From positions 1 to 59,358 of the IMG/VR virus record IMGVR_UViG_3300032116_000214: a stretch of DNA of 59,358 bases; one strand, written 5' to 3'. How positions within the stretch are numbered: the first letter of the stretch is position 1; the number at the start of each line of letters is the position of its first letter. Made by a program: the position numbers and the translations under genes. This DNA comes from a virus. The notes beneath the pieces were generated by a model. That model ran no database searches, was not told the origin of the DNA, and saw nothing but the letters and a program-made list of their open reading frames with translations. Below, piece after piece: positions 49,152-56,302 of this stretch.

Positions 49152-49992
49152 TTACTTGCCTCATAATCTTAATACCTAAATCTCTTTTATATTTAATCCA
49201 CCAACAAACAGCCTCATGCATATTTTCAGGATAATTATTTAATAACTCAGGAACTATACTTTTTAACAGATGCCAGTTTTTTACAGACTTTATTGGTGTC
49301 TTTCCTTCAAAAATAAAATCATAATAATTAATAGGATTACCAAATGGATCAACAGCATCTACCACTGGCAAGCATAACATTTCTAAAGCCTCATAAAATC
49401 TAAAAGATTCTATTACAACGGCTCCAGAGGGTGATGGAGCAATCTTTGCACTAGCAAGGTTCATATAGTAGTCCTTTGGGTGATCACCTTGTGCAAAGCC
49501 TGCTGTAGGCTTAAAAAGGGCATTAGAGATGGTTTGCATGGCATCAGACAACTGCTTTCGTCTTGAATGTGTGATTTGTCCACCAAAATATACATCATAC
49601 TTTTTATTTGGATATTCAGGCACATATTTTTTTAAATGTTGTGGTACACCTAAAGGTAATTTGTTATATTTTTTGTGTTGTTTATGTGGTGTTTGAATCC
49701 ATATTTCTATGTTAGGATGATTAATCTTAGTTAAATTAAATCTAACTTCTTCATCTCCTGTAAAAAATAAAACTACTCTACCTATTTTTTGTAACTCTTT
49801 ATTAACATCTTCTTCGTGACCAAGGTTTTGAGGTCCAGGAACAACAACAAAAGCACGATCAACATCTGGTAATGAGTTTACCTTTATTTGTTCAATATTA
49901 TATTTATCAAATATTTCTTTTAATAAACCGTAATCCCATTTATCAGAAGCACAATCCTTTTCATCAAAGGAGTATAGATATGCCTTTACCAT
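49144..49992 (-). CDS. glycosyltransferase, exostosin-like
   Basis: 282 residues. PHKQHKKYNKLPLGVPQHLK, NKKYDVYFGGQITHSRRKQL and, in the C-terminal part, KIAPSPSGAVVIESFRFYEA then LEMLCLPVVDAVDPFGNP match the GT47/exostosin-type GT-B ending (the 'ESfRfyEAL..g.iPV' block). Likely adds a sugar to a surface polymer. Between the FkbM gene and the GT-A gene in one leftward operon. Confidence 0.7.
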   Translation of the reverse strand: MVKAYLYSFDEKDCASDKWDYGLLKEIFDKYNIEQIKVNSLPDVDRAFVVVPGPQNLGHEEDVNKELQKIGRVVLFFTGDEEVRFNLTKINHPNIEIWIQTPHKQHKKYNKLPLGVPQHLKKYVPEYPNKKYDVYFGGQITHSRRKQLSDAMQTISNALFKPTAGFAQGDHPKDYYMNLASAKIAPSPSGAVVIESFRFYEALEMLCLPVVDAVDPFGNPINYYDFIFEGKTPIKSVKNWHLLKSIVPELLNNYPENMHEAVCWWIKYKRDLGIKIMRQVNA

Positions 49993-49995
49993 TTA

Positions 49996-50748
49996 TTATC
50001 TTTTCTCAAAATACCAATGTGCTTCGTGGTTCTTTGCTAAGAACTCTCCAACATAGCCAAAAGATTCTAAGTAAGATATGGTATCTTCAGGCGTTGTATT
50101 ATAATCACGGATACCCAGATCATCATGAATAGATACAAATATTTTTAAATTATTATCTTGTAATGTTTTTTCCGCACCCTTAAATACAAGAAGTTCTGCA
50201 CCTTCTACGTCGATGTTTAGAACATCTGGAACAATACCAACCTCAGAAACATAATCATCTACCTTAATCATTGGTATGCTTTCTGTATTGTCATGAATAT
50301 ATACATACTTATTTCTATCAATAATTGGTCCAAGATACTTTTCTCCCCAAGCATTTAAGTCACTGCCTTTTCGGGTATCTGTTGTTTTATCACCCATTAA
50401 TCCAGAGTAACATGCCATAGGGTCTACAGAATAGTTTTTATACCATAGTGCATGTATGTTTGCCCAGAACTCTGGCGTTGGCTCAATTAGTACCATGTTT
50501 TCTGGTCCAACAATGTCAGCATAAACTAAATTACACCATCCAGCCTCTGTTCCAATATCAAAAAATACATCACCCTTTTTTAGATGAGACTTCATGCTGT
50601 AGATTCTTTCGCTCTCCCAATAATCCCATACATCCCAATTTGCTAATGGCTCATTAAGTTTTAATCTGTAGTCATAGTTCTTTGTTTGCCCTTGACGCAA
50701 GTATGGAACTGTTTTCCATATAATGTCTGATCTTTCAATAAAATTCAT
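49996..50748 (-). CDS. FkbM-family methyltransferase
   Basis: 250 residues. SAM-binding motif I KKGDVFFDIGTEAGWCNLVY, and the FkbM signature VLNIDVEGAELLVFKGAEKT, followed by DDLGIRDYNTTPEDTISYLE. Probably O-methylates a sugar, capping or masking a glycan. Overlaps the upstream glycosyltransferase by 4 bases. Confidence 0.88.
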   Translation of the reverse strand: MNFIERSDIIWKTVPYLRQGQTKNYDYRLKLNEPLANWDVWDYWESERIYSMKSHLKKGDVFFDIGTEAGWCNLVYADIVGPENMVLIEPTPEFWANIHALWYKNYSVDPMACYSGLMGDKTTDTRKGSDLNAWGEKYLGPIIDRNKYVYIHDNTESIPMIKVDDYVSEVGIVPDVLNIDVEGAELLVFKGAEKTLQDNNLKIFVSIHDDLGIRDYNTTPEDTISYLESFGYVGEFLAKNHEAHWYFEKR

Positions 50749-51710
50749 AGCCCTAACTCCTTCATGATAGTTGCCCAGCGATGGACATATGTATGTTCTT
50801 TCTTTGTTCTTTCATGCCCAGCAATCCTTATGTTTTCTCTTGAAAGACCATCCAGAAGATACTTGTCTATCTTAGTTTTTAAATCTTCAAGGTTGCCATG
50901 TTCATAAAATACAATTTCATTTCCATCTTCAAAATATTCCTCAAGCCCCTTAATGCGAGGGTAGATAGTAAAGCCGCCACGACCAGTACTTTCAAATAGT
51001 CTATCGCTAGTATAGTAAGGGTAGTTAAAATTAATGTTAAGACTATCTCCTACGGCTATTCTGCTTTGTGCATATATCTGGTTCAATGCGTCTCCACGAA
51101 CTGTTCCAGTATCACCATCTCCACCAACATGAAGAAACTTTTTTCCATATGTTTTTCTTAAAAAATCTATTAACTGTGGACGATACTTATGCTCAGGGTG
51201 ATATCCCTTGCTGCCAACAAATATAATATCGTATTTAAAATCGTAAGGGTTGTAATCTTTATGCATATAACATTCTTTATCGTATACACCTGCAGGTAAG
51301 AAGTGACCTTTTACCTCTGTATTTTCATTAAACCAATCACACATTAGTTTATCTGTAGCAAAGAAATGACCTATGTTTGTGTAAAAGTCGTCATTCTTTA
51401 AATCTTTTTCACGTTCAATGCCAAACCACAAATCTAGATGATATGTCATGGTTGGTATACCAGCAGCCTTTAATTCTTTTAGTACGTCTGTCATAGACTT
51501 TGATCCTGGAGTTTGCCACCTATGTGTATGAACCCAGACAAATACATCCGACTTTAATGAATGGTCTAGTACCTGCTCACTTGTGGCTTTCTTTTCTTGC
51601 AACTTTGTGACGGTATGTCCAAGCGACTCAAGACTATTTACATGATGATTTTCACTACTATAAGGCACTTCAAAGTTACCTAAAAACACTATATTAGCCA
51701 AGGATCCCAC
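50745..51710 (-). CDS. GT-B glycosyltransferase (Glyco_trans_1_2-like)
   Basis: 321 residues from GTG 51710; the TTG at 51701, 5 bases after AGGTGG, is an equally likely start (MANIVFLGNFEVPYSSENHH). KYDIIFVGSKGYHPEHKYRP begins the C-terminal Rossmann domain and ESTGRGGFTIYPRIKGLEEY then FEDGNEIVFYEHGNLEDLKT is the classic nucleotide-sugar-binding region of 'glycosyl transferases group 1_2'. First gene of the leftward glycan operon. Confidence 0.8.
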   Translation of the reverse strand: MGSLANIVFLGNFEVPYSSENHHVNSLESLGHTVTKLQEKKATSEQVLDHSLKSDVFVWVHTHRWQTPGSKSMTDVLKELKAAGIPTMTYHLDLWFGIEREKDLKNDDFYTNIGHFFATDKLMCDWFNENTEVKGHFLPAGVYDKECYMHKDYNPYDFKYDIIFVGSKGYHPEHKYRPQLIDFLRKTYGKKFLHVGGDGDTGTVRGDALNQIYAQSRIAVGDSLNINFNYPYYTSDRLFESTGRGGFTIYPRIKGLEEYFEDGNEIVFYEHGNLEDLKTKIDKYLLDGLSRENIRIAGHERTKKEHTYVHRWATIMKELGL

Positions 51711-51720
51711 CTATTCTATA

Positions 51721-51737
51721 TTTATACCAGTATACCA
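51721..51737 (-). promoter_or_regulatory. extended -10 promoter of leftward glycan operon
   Basis: On the minus strand TGGTATACT (plus 51729-51737), followed by a second TGGTATAAA (plus 51721-51729); a repeated TGGTATA unit. Directs transcription into the gene at 51710. Confidence 0.55.
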
Positions 51738-51742
51738 GATTC

Positions 51743-51751
51743 TGATATACT
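51743..51751 (+). promoter_or_regulatory. extended -10 promoter of Stealth-like gene
   Basis: TG-A-TATACT at 51743-51751, back to back with the leftward promoter; GTG start at 51773 follows a GGTAGGG ribosome site. Confidence 0.6.
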
Positions 51752-51772
51752 TGTTATAAAGGTAGGGACATA

Positions 51773-52465
51773 GTGGACTTTGTTTATATATGCAAATCTG
51801 GAGACAATGAAGAACTTAGATACTCAATACGTTCTGTTGTAAATAGTTTTCCAGATGCTAGGGTTTGGCTGGTTGGCGGTAAGCCAGACTGGTACTCTGG
51901 TGACTTTATAGAAGTAGAGCAAAAGCACCACAAGTATGCCAATGCAATAAATAATCTACAAGCATTATGCAATTCTGAAGAAATATCTAATAACTTTGTA
52001 CTTATGAACGATGACTTTTTTATTATTAAACCAATAGAAAAAATTGATCAATTCTATAGTGGTTTTCTGTCTGATAAGATAGATAAGTATGTTAAGATTA
52101 CAGGGTCATCAATGTATATCAAAAAACTAATACTTACACGAACAAGGCTAGTAGACCAGGGTATACAAAATCCATATGACTATGAACTACATATACCAAT
52201 GCCAATGGAAAAGGATAAACTAAATAATGTGATTAAAAAGTATCCTAGTTGTTTATGGCGATCTATGTATGGCAATATCTACAATGTTGGTGGAAGCCAG
52301 ATGGATGATGTTAAGGTTTATGTAAACAAAAAACATTTAGAAAGATCAAGCCATATTAAGGATAGTTCAGTATTTTTATCAACAGAGGACCAAGCATTTG
52401 GCATGATGCTTGACGTTGTGCTATTAAAACTTTTTCCCAATCCAAGTAAATATGAGTACGCCTAG
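51773..52465 (+). CDS. Stealth-like sugar-phosphate transferase
   Basis: 230 residues, GTG start. DFVYICKSGDNEELRYSIRS, VWLVGGKPDWYSGDFIEVEQ, HHKYANAINNLQAL and FVLMNDDFFIIKPI parallel the CR1-CR2 blocks of Stealth proteins (hexose-1-phosphate transferases of capsule synthesis; the 'NDD.F' acidic motif). Some Stealth regions appear to be missing, as it is short. Divergent from the glycan operon. Its 3' end overlaps the tRNA-Arg gene by 9 bases. Confidence 0.65.
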   Translation: MDFVYICKSGDNEELRYSIRSVVNSFPDARVWLVGGKPDWYSGDFIEVEQKHHKYANAINNLQALCNSEEISNNFVLMNDDFFIIKPIEKIDQFYSGFLSDKIDKYVKITGSSMYIKKLILTRTRLVDQGIQNPYDYELHIPMPMEKDKLNNVIKKYPSCLWRSMYGNIYNVGGSQMDDVKVYVNKKHLERSSHIKDSSVFLSTEDQAFGMMLDVVLLKLFPNPSKYEYA

Positions 52466-52528
52466 AGGGATTTGAACCCCCGACAGTCTGGGTAGAAACC
52501 AGATACTCTTCCGCTGAGTTATAGGCGT
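52457..52528 (-). tRNA. tRNA-Arg (TCT)
   Basis: On the minus strand: acceptor ACGCCTA/TAGGCGT, anticodon stem TCTGG/CCAGA around TTTCTAC (anticodon TCT), T-arm GGGGGTTCAAATCCCTC, discriminator A, no CCA. Reads AGA, the main Arg codon of most genes here. Confidence 0.9.
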
Positions 52529-52532
52529 TTAG

Positions 52533-52606
52533 TAGAGCAGGTAGGACTCGAACCTACGATTACCGAATTATGAGTTCGGGGCATTAACCAACTATGCTAC
52601 TGCTCC
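52533..52606 (-). tRNA. tRNA with CAT anticodon (Met or Ile2)
   Basis: Acceptor GGAGCAG/CTGCTCT (G-T first pair), loop CTCATAA (anticodon CAT), T-arm GTAGGTTCGAGTCCTAC, discriminator A. Elongator Met versus lysidine-modified Ile2 (reads ATA) cannot be separated by eye; ATA is frequent in this genome, so Ile2 is plausible. Not initiator-like (no C1/A72 mismatch). Confidence 0.88.
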
Positions 52607-52609
52607 AGA

Positions 52610-53530
52610 TTATATAAATTGTTTAATGTTTCTTCCACCAAGAGGGTTAATTGTTATCCTAGCATTCTTGATTCCATGATCACTTCTATCTTTCTTGTGT
52701 ACTGCAATAAATACTGGCTCATAATTTTGCGAGGGAACAATTGGATTCCTAAGTCCATGGTGAGAAGCAATAAGCATATAACAGTCACCAATGTTCTTTA
52801 ATGATAGATTACCTTGTAATACAGCCTCAACATTGTTAAGACCAAACCCTAAGCCAAAGTCAGTGCCATATATAGCCAATTGCTTTAGCGTATCATCTTT
52901 AATTCTACGGGCTACAGTACTTGCTTTGGGTAATTCAGATCCAAGGTTTTGTAGTGCTGCAATAAAACTTGCAGTTTCTGGATGATTAAATATTCTTTCC
53001 TGAAATCTTTTTGAAGTACCAGACCATTGCTGAAAGTCTCTTGGGCTATTGCCATACTTATGTGAAATATGTAGAACAGCATTGCCTTCAATATCCATAA
53101 AGTGAAAGTCAGACTTGTATCCAAATGGTGAAGAGATAACAGTTACAACTCTATAAATGGTTTCACTAACACGAACATCTACATAGGGTTTTCCAGTCTT
53201 CTTCTTAATCTCTTCTAGTTTATGAGATAGACTATACACTTCTAGGTCTTGTTTAATGGTTGTGTTTTGTGTTCTATTGGAGAACTCTGAGTCCTTGTAT
53301 AGGCTTGTTAGTTTAATCTTGTTCCCACCCCTTGTTGGAAGCAGGATAGAGTTCTTCTCTTCGTAATATCTTAAGCCCTCTAAGTCATCAATATTATCTA
53401 GAATAGATGTGTCTAATAGTATTAGTTCATCCATGCCAACAACATAAAATCCTTGACCAATGCTAATGCGCTTAGTAAAAATATTAAAGTTGTTTCGCTT
53501 GGACAACTCTTTCATTGATAGGCTTGCCAT
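52610..53530 (-). CDS. hypothetical protein with nuclease-like 'ISHK' motif
   Basis: 306 residues. YKSDFHFMDIEGNAVLHISH then KYGNSPRDFQQWSGTSKRFQ matches a conserved region of proteins I recall from cyanophages and other aquatic phages, where SDF...D..G...ISHK resembles a PD-(D/E)XK strand arrangement (Asp then Lys). N-terminal half contains LILLDTSILDNIDDLEGLRY. Possible endonuclease; not demonstrated. Coupled to the next gene upstream by one base. Confidence 0.6.
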   Translation of the reverse strand: MASLSMKELSKRNNFNIFTKRISIGQGFYVVGMDELILLDTSILDNIDDLEGLRYYEEKNSILLPTRGGNKIKLTSLYKDSEFSNRTQNTTIKQDLEVYSLSHKLEEIKKKTGKPYVDVRVSETIYRVVTVISSPFGYKSDFHFMDIEGNAVLHISHKYGNSPRDFQQWSGTSKRFQERIFNHPETASFIAALQNLGSELPKASTVARRIKDDTLKQLAIYGTDFGLGFGLNNVEAVLQGNLSLKNIGDCYMLIASHHGLRNPIVPSQNYEPVFIAVHKKDRSDHGIKNARITINPLGGRNIKQFI

Positions 53531-53787
53531 TACTTTTTCTTTGGCATTCTTTCTTTAATTAGTTTAACAACTTCATCAATACCTTCAGCGTATGCTGATG
53601 CATCATCTTTAGCCCAAAACAAACTACCATCTTCATTAAATGATGATCCACGATAAACTAAATACTCATGCTTATGTTTTTCAAATAGTTCAATTAACTG
53701 TTTTCTTTCCCAAGCAACAGCCTTAGAGCAACCAGAACATGGGCATGCCCAATCACCACGAGCAGGGGTTTGAGTTGGGTCTGCCAT
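53530..53787 (-). CDS. small Cys-containing hypothetical protein
   Basis: 85 residues. DWACPCSGCSKAVAWERKQL has a CPCxxC cluster that could bind zinc or form a disulfide; the rest is helical (IELFEKHKHEYLVYRGSSFN, EGIDEVVKLIKERMPKKK). Overlaps neighbours by one base at both ends. Function unknown. Confidence 0.65.
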   Translation of the reverse strand: MADPTQTPARGDWACPCSGCSKAVAWERKQLIELFEKHKHEYLVYRGSSFNEDGSLFWAKDDASAYAEGIDEVVKLIKERMPKKK

Positions 53788-53894
53788 TACTTATGCTCCT
53801 TCATGTGACGATTAAGAGTTAGATAAGCAAAGTCCGATCTAACCTCAACTTCTTTTTTACAAACTTCACAAATAACTATTCTGTTACTCGCCAT
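53787..53894 (-). CDS. 35-residue C2H2-type zinc finger
   Basis: MASNRIVICEVCKKEVEVRS then DFAYLTLNRHMKEHK: CEVC ... RHMKEH gives C-x2-C ... H-x3-H as in Ros/C2H2 fingers. Its stop overlaps the next start (TAATG) and its start lies inside the gene upstream, typical of this tightly packed operon. Likely DNA-binding regulator. Confidence 0.6.
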   Translation of the reverse strand: MASNRIVICEVCKKEVEVRSDFAYLTLNRHMKEHK

Positions 53895-53979
53895 TCTGAT
53901 TTACTCCGTATGTCATTGCAACATAACAGGCAACGTATCCCATAATAAAGGCTGGGATTAAAAATAATACATGTATCAT
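53884..53979 (-). CDS. 31-residue membrane peptide
   Basis: MIHVLFLIPAFIMGYVACYV, then AMTYGVNQNGE: one membrane span with almost no soluble part. Start supported by an AGAGGAG ribosome site 7-13 bases upstream. Overlaps the zinc finger gene. Function unknown. Confidence 0.5.
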   Translation of the reverse strand: MIHVLFLIPAFIMGYVACYVAMTYGVNQNGE

Positions 53980-53994
53980 CTATCTACTCCTCTC

Positions 53995-54285
53995 TTACTC
54001 AAAACTGCTTTGTGTAGCGTAGAACTCTTCATTCTCACGCTTTAAGTCGTTAATAGTCTTTGCTGGAATTTTCTTTTCATCTGCTTTCCAGTGCAGGTAA
54101 GACCTGACATAGACCACGGCATAGGCAAGAGCGGAAAATATAAAGCCGTATTGATCGGTAATAAGGGCGTAGGTAATCCAAAGCAACTCGTTAAACAATA
54201 GAACGAGCCAACCCCAAATAGTTTTACGTCCGACAAAAAATATGCCTGCAACGCCAATCACTGCTAATACCCAAGACCACCACAT
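53995..54285 (-). CDS. small multi-span membrane protein
   Basis: 96 residues from ATG 54285 (GGTGGGAATT before it). Three hydrophobic segments (WWSWVLAVIGVAGIFFV, WGWLVLLFNELLWITYAL, YGFIFSALAYAVVYVRS) and a charged C-terminal tail (WKADEKKIPAKTINDLKREN). Loosely PnuC-like in layout but no substrate residues seen. Confidence 0.65.
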   Translation of the reverse strand: MWWSWVLAVIGVAGIFFVGRKTIWGWLVLLFNELLWITYALITDQYGFIFSALAYAVVYVRSYLHWKADEKKIPAKTINDLKRENEEFYATQSSFE

Positions 54286-54366
54286 AATTCCCACCAATCT
54301 TCTATAAGTCTATCACAAATTCAAGTTTAAGGTTCGGCGCAAAATAGAGACTTATATTCCTACCTA

Positions 54367-54382
54367 TGACACTTACGTGTCA
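54367..54382. promoter_or_regulatory. perfect inverted repeat
   Basis: TGACAC-TTAC-GTGTCA in the 107-base gap between minus-strand genes. Could be an operator or a short mRNA hairpin at the end of the gene starting at 54605; no T tract follows. Confidence 0.4.
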
Positions 54383-54392
54383 CTAACGGTAA

Positions 54393-54605
54393 CTAAATCT
54401 CGTTCTGCCCTCTGGCAATGGCTGCTGATATCTGAAATGCCTTGGTTGTGCGACGGGACTTATTAAGCCCTTTAGCCTTCCACAACTCACTAGTACCCTC
54501 AATATCCTGAGCAATCTGTTCTCTAATCTCTTTTACAGTCTCAACAATAAAATCCCAAAGTTGTTCTTTGTGTTCATCTGATAATTCATCAGTCCAATTA
54601 CTCAT
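54393..54605 (-). CDS. small helical hypothetical protein
   Basis: 70 residues: MSNWTDELSDEHKEQLWDFI, VETVKEIREQIAQDIEGTSE, then a basic end (GLNKSRRTTKAFQISAAIAR). The pattern WDF...VKEIREQIAxDIE I associate with small early proteins of actinophages. Start overlaps the upstream stop. Function unknown. Confidence 0.6.
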   Translation of the reverse strand: MSNWTDELSDEHKEQLWDFIVETVKEIREQIAQDIEGTSELWKAKGLNKSRRTTKAFQISAAIARGQNEI

Positions 54606-54954
54606 ATTTCTCCCAATAGGCTACGCCATTCTCATCATAATCTGATCCAAGTTTTCTCATCAATTCCTCATGCTCTGGGTCTTGGTCCCAAAACTTCTTA
54701 ACTGAACCCATATCAACAAGATAGTAGGTACCCCACCACTCATAGGGTTTATTTACATAATGCCAAACCTTACTATGAAATTTAAAGCGGTGTCCAAGAT
54801 TATTCTCATCTTGTAAATTAAATGCCTTAACTAGGCTATTGGTAGCAATATAACTACAGGCATTGCCAAACCACCTAAGCGGAAGTATCCTGGTCTTTTC
54901 TACCTTCTTGCTGTGGAACCCACCGAACTCTTCCGTCTCTGTATTCTTTTTCAT
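54598..54954 (-). CDS. hypothetical protein, Trp/His-rich
   Basis: 118 residues. Core LPLRWFGNACSYIATNSLVK, LGHRFKFHSKVWHYVNKPYE, WWGTYYLVDMGSVKKFWDQD. The first 20 residues may be overlapping-frame sequence, since another small frame (54875-54982) covers the same bases; the start is therefore uncertain. No known family. Confidence 0.55.
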   Translation of the reverse strand: MKKNTETEEFGGFHSKKVEKTRILPLRWFGNACSYIATNSLVKAFNLQDENNLGHRFKFHSKVWHYVNKPYEWWGTYYLVDMGSVKKFWDQDPEHEELMRKLGSDYDENGVAYWEKYE

Positions 54955-54982
54955 AACCCAACGCTTTCCAATCCATTTTCAT
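54875..54982 (-). CDS. possible 35-residue overlapping gene
   Basis: MKMDWKALGYEKEYRDGRVR then WVPQQEGRKDQDTSA, overlapping about 80 bases of the neighbouring gene in another frame. The 'WKALGYE..YRDGRVRWV' composition looks protein-like, but ribosome site and conservation cannot be judged. Kept as a low-confidence alternative. Confidence 0.3.
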   Translation of the reverse strand: MKMDWKALGYEKEYRDGRVRWVPQQEGRKDQDTSA

Positions 54983-54996
54983 AATGCTTGGTTCTT

Positions 54997-55095
54997 TCAA
55001 TCTTCTTCCTCAAATTCCTTTAGGGCATTGGAGTTATCAAAGCAAAGGTTACAGTCACCATTGATGAGTCTATTCCCACACCGACTACAGAACAT
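54997..55095 (-). CDS. 32-residue zinc-knuckle peptide, leaderless
   Basis: MFCSRCGNRLINGDCNLCFD then an acidic helix (NSNALKEFEEED): two CxxC knuckles. A TTGACA-17-TATACT promoter lies exactly 6 bases before the ATG, so it is very likely expressed as a leaderless mRNA. Function unknown. Confidence 0.65.
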   Translation of the reverse strand: MFCSRCGNRLINGDCNLCFDNSNALKEFEEED

Positions 55096-55101
55096 ATACT
55101 C

Positions 55102-55130
55102 AGTATATCAAAATTATAAATGTTTGTCAA
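55102..55130 (-). promoter_or_regulatory. sigma70-type promoter of leaderless zinc-knuckle gene
   Basis: Minus strand TTGACA (plus 55125-55130), 17-bp spacer, TATACT (plus 55102-55107) with extended TG, then 6 bases to ATG 55095. Confidence 0.85.
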
Positions 55131-55207
55131 TCACTAAGTTTTTTGATGGCATATAGAACCATCCAAGAAATAACGAGGGCAAAGAAGATGTCTATTAAAG
55201 TAGTCAT
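55127..55207 (-). CDS. 26-residue membrane peptide, leaderless
   Basis: MTTLIDIFFALVISWMVLYA then IKKLSD: a single membrane span. TATAAT (plus 55214-55219) lies exactly 6 bases before the ATG. The downstream promoter -35 overlaps its stop. Very short, so kept at moderate confidence. Confidence 0.5.
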   Translation of the reverse strand: MTTLIDIFFALVISWMVLYAIKKLSD

Positions 55208-55213
55208 TGATAT

Positions 55214-55250
55214 ATTATACCTTGTAATTTCTGCGGGAATGTGATAAACT
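55214..55250. promoter_or_regulatory. divergent leaderless promoters
   Basis: Minus strand: TATAAT (plus 55214-55219), 6 bases before ATG 55207. Plus strand: TTGTAA (55222-55227), 17-bp spacer, TAAACT (55245-55250), 6 bases before ATG 55257. The two promoters overlap in about 40 bp. Confidence 0.6.
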
Positions 55251-55256
55251 TATTAG

Positions 55257-55454
55257 ATGTGCCCATTATGTAATAACAAACTCACCCCTATAATCTATAC
55301 AAAGATAGTCGATGACCGCTATATGCAGATGCATAAGGATGGTTTGATACTCTTGGCTGGGGAAGAAAATCGCTATGGCGATGCCCCTAAGTCATATTGT
55401 AATAAGTGTCAGGAACCCTTTGATCGACTTGTTCCTATAGATAACTTACTCTGA
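55257..55454 (+). CDS. zinc-ribbon protein, leaderless
   Basis: 65 residues: MCPLCNNKLTPIIYTKIVDD and YCNKCQEPFDRLVPIDNLL give C-x2-C ... C-x2-C. It is the only rightward gene in this minus-strand block and has a promoter 6 bases before its ATG. Its last 9 bases overlap the end of the convergent gene at 55446. Confidence 0.65.
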   Translation: MCPLCNNKLTPIIYTKIVDDRYMQMHKDGLILLAGEENRYGDAPKSYCNKCQEPFDRLVPIDNLL

Positions 55455-55628
55455 TTGCCTGCCGTTAAAAAGCGGTACCGAATCCATTAAAGTAACCTTA
55501 CGGCTAGTAACATATCCACCACTCTTTTCAAGTTGGTCTGCAGCCTTTGGCTCATCCTCTGCTAGTATCTGAATAATCATCTCTACCTTGTAGGTATAGC
55601 AGGTTGTATCTTCAATCTTGTCTGACAT
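55446..55628 (-). CDS. small hypothetical protein
   Basis: 60 residues: MSDKIEDTTCYTYKVEMIIQ, ILAEDEPKAADQLEKSGGYV, TSRKVTLMDSVPLFNG. A strand-helix-strand mini-domain, seen near small early actinophage genes. Ribosome site AAAGGGG before the ATG; -10 TATACT at 55653. Function unknown. Confidence 0.65.
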   Translation of the reverse strand: MSDKIEDTTCYTYKVEMIIQILAEDEPKAADQLEKSGGYVTSRKVTLMDSVPLFNGRQSE

Positions 55629-55652
55629 TGTTTCCCCTTTAGTTGAATCTCA

Positions 55653-55658
55653 AGTATA
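55653..55658 (-). promoter_or_regulatory. -10 box of gene at 55628
   Basis: Minus-strand TATACT (plus AGTATA) with a leader of about 20 nt that includes the AAAGGGG ribosome site. Confidence 0.5.
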
Positions 55659-55660
55659 CC

Positions 55661-55795
55661 CTATTTCGGCGGGATTGGCAAAGAAGCAGAATTACCCCTA
55701 GTAGTAATACACTTAGGGCATTGTTGTGTTGGTTTGGGAGTGTCATATAAAACCTCATACATTCCCCCACAGTCGAAGCATAGGACATTGAGCAT
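55661..55795 (-). CDS. 44-residue zinc-ribbon peptide, leaderless
   Basis: MLNVLCFDCGGMYEVLYDTP then KPTQQCPKCITTRGNSASLP: two CxxC knuckles. TATACT (plus 55802-55807) is exactly 6 bases before the ATG; no Shine-Dalgarno. First gene next to the origin-like interval. Confidence 0.65.
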   Translation of the reverse strand: MLNVLCFDCGGMYEVLYDTPKPTQQCPKCITTRGNSASLPIPPK

Positions 55796-55801
55796 GTATC
55801 T

Positions 55802-55807
55802 AGTATA
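55802..55807 (-). promoter_or_regulatory. -10 box of leaderless gene at 55795
   Basis: Minus-strand TATACT six bases before the start codon, at the edge of the origin-like region. Confidence 0.55.
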
Positions 55808-55815
55808 GCCTATAT

Positions 55816-55847
55816 GCCAGAGATACGCCTTATATAAGCCAGAGATA
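55816..55847 (+). repeat. GCCAGAGATA direct repeat pair
   Basis: Two perfect copies of GCCAGAGATA at 55816-55825 and 55838-55847 (22-bp spacing, two helical turns), just outside the first DnaA box. Confidence 0.6.
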
Positions 55848-55873
55848 GGGTTTGATGGTTTGATACCCTGGAG

Positions 55874-55949
55874 TTATCCACAGGTCAATATGTCTGGTTT
55901 GAGAGGTTTTTCTGGTTTGATACTATAGTTATCCACAGGTTTATCCACA
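55874..55949 (+). promoter_or_regulatory. three DnaA boxes
   Basis: TTATCCACA at 55874, 55929 and 55941, all in the same orientation. The first two sit in a longer repeat, GGTTTGATAC-(5-8 nt)-GTTATCCACAGG. Matches the E. coli R1-type consensus exactly. Confidence 0.85.
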
Positions 55950-55984
55950 GATAAATCTTACTGATATTTTTTAGATTGGGTTAG

Positions 55985-56010
55985 AGTGGAGGAAAGTGGA
56001 GATAAGTGGA
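55985..56010 (+). repeat. 10-bp iterons AGTGGAGnnn
   Basis: AGTGGAG at 55985, 55995 and 56005, then an offset GGAG. Exact 10-bp period places all copies on one face of the helix, as for a bound initiator filament. Purine-only strand. Confidence 0.65.
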
Positions 56011-56302
56011 GAATGGAGCGCTTTTATAGAGGGGCTTCGTAATGTCTGGAGCCGTCAAACCTCCTACCACAAAACCTTCATATTGTCAAACCTCCAAACC
56101 TCATATGCCCGATACCCTGCTTATACCACAAATATGGTGGTTTGTCAAACCTTTATAGCCTAAAAACCCCCTATAAATTTGCACCAAAATTGTGGAAAAC
56201 AATAACAAAAAGTTATAAAAGGTTTGGTAAATAATCTAAAACCAGGAAAAAAGGTTTGTTATCGTAATGTTTTATATAGGGTGGTTTGTTGTGTATCTTT
56301 TG

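Noticed and set aside
55985-56010. CRISPR-like short repeats
   Set aside because: Repeats are 7 bp at 10-bp period with no spacers of 25-40 bp; the Cas4-like gene elsewhere is a stand-alone phage nuclease.
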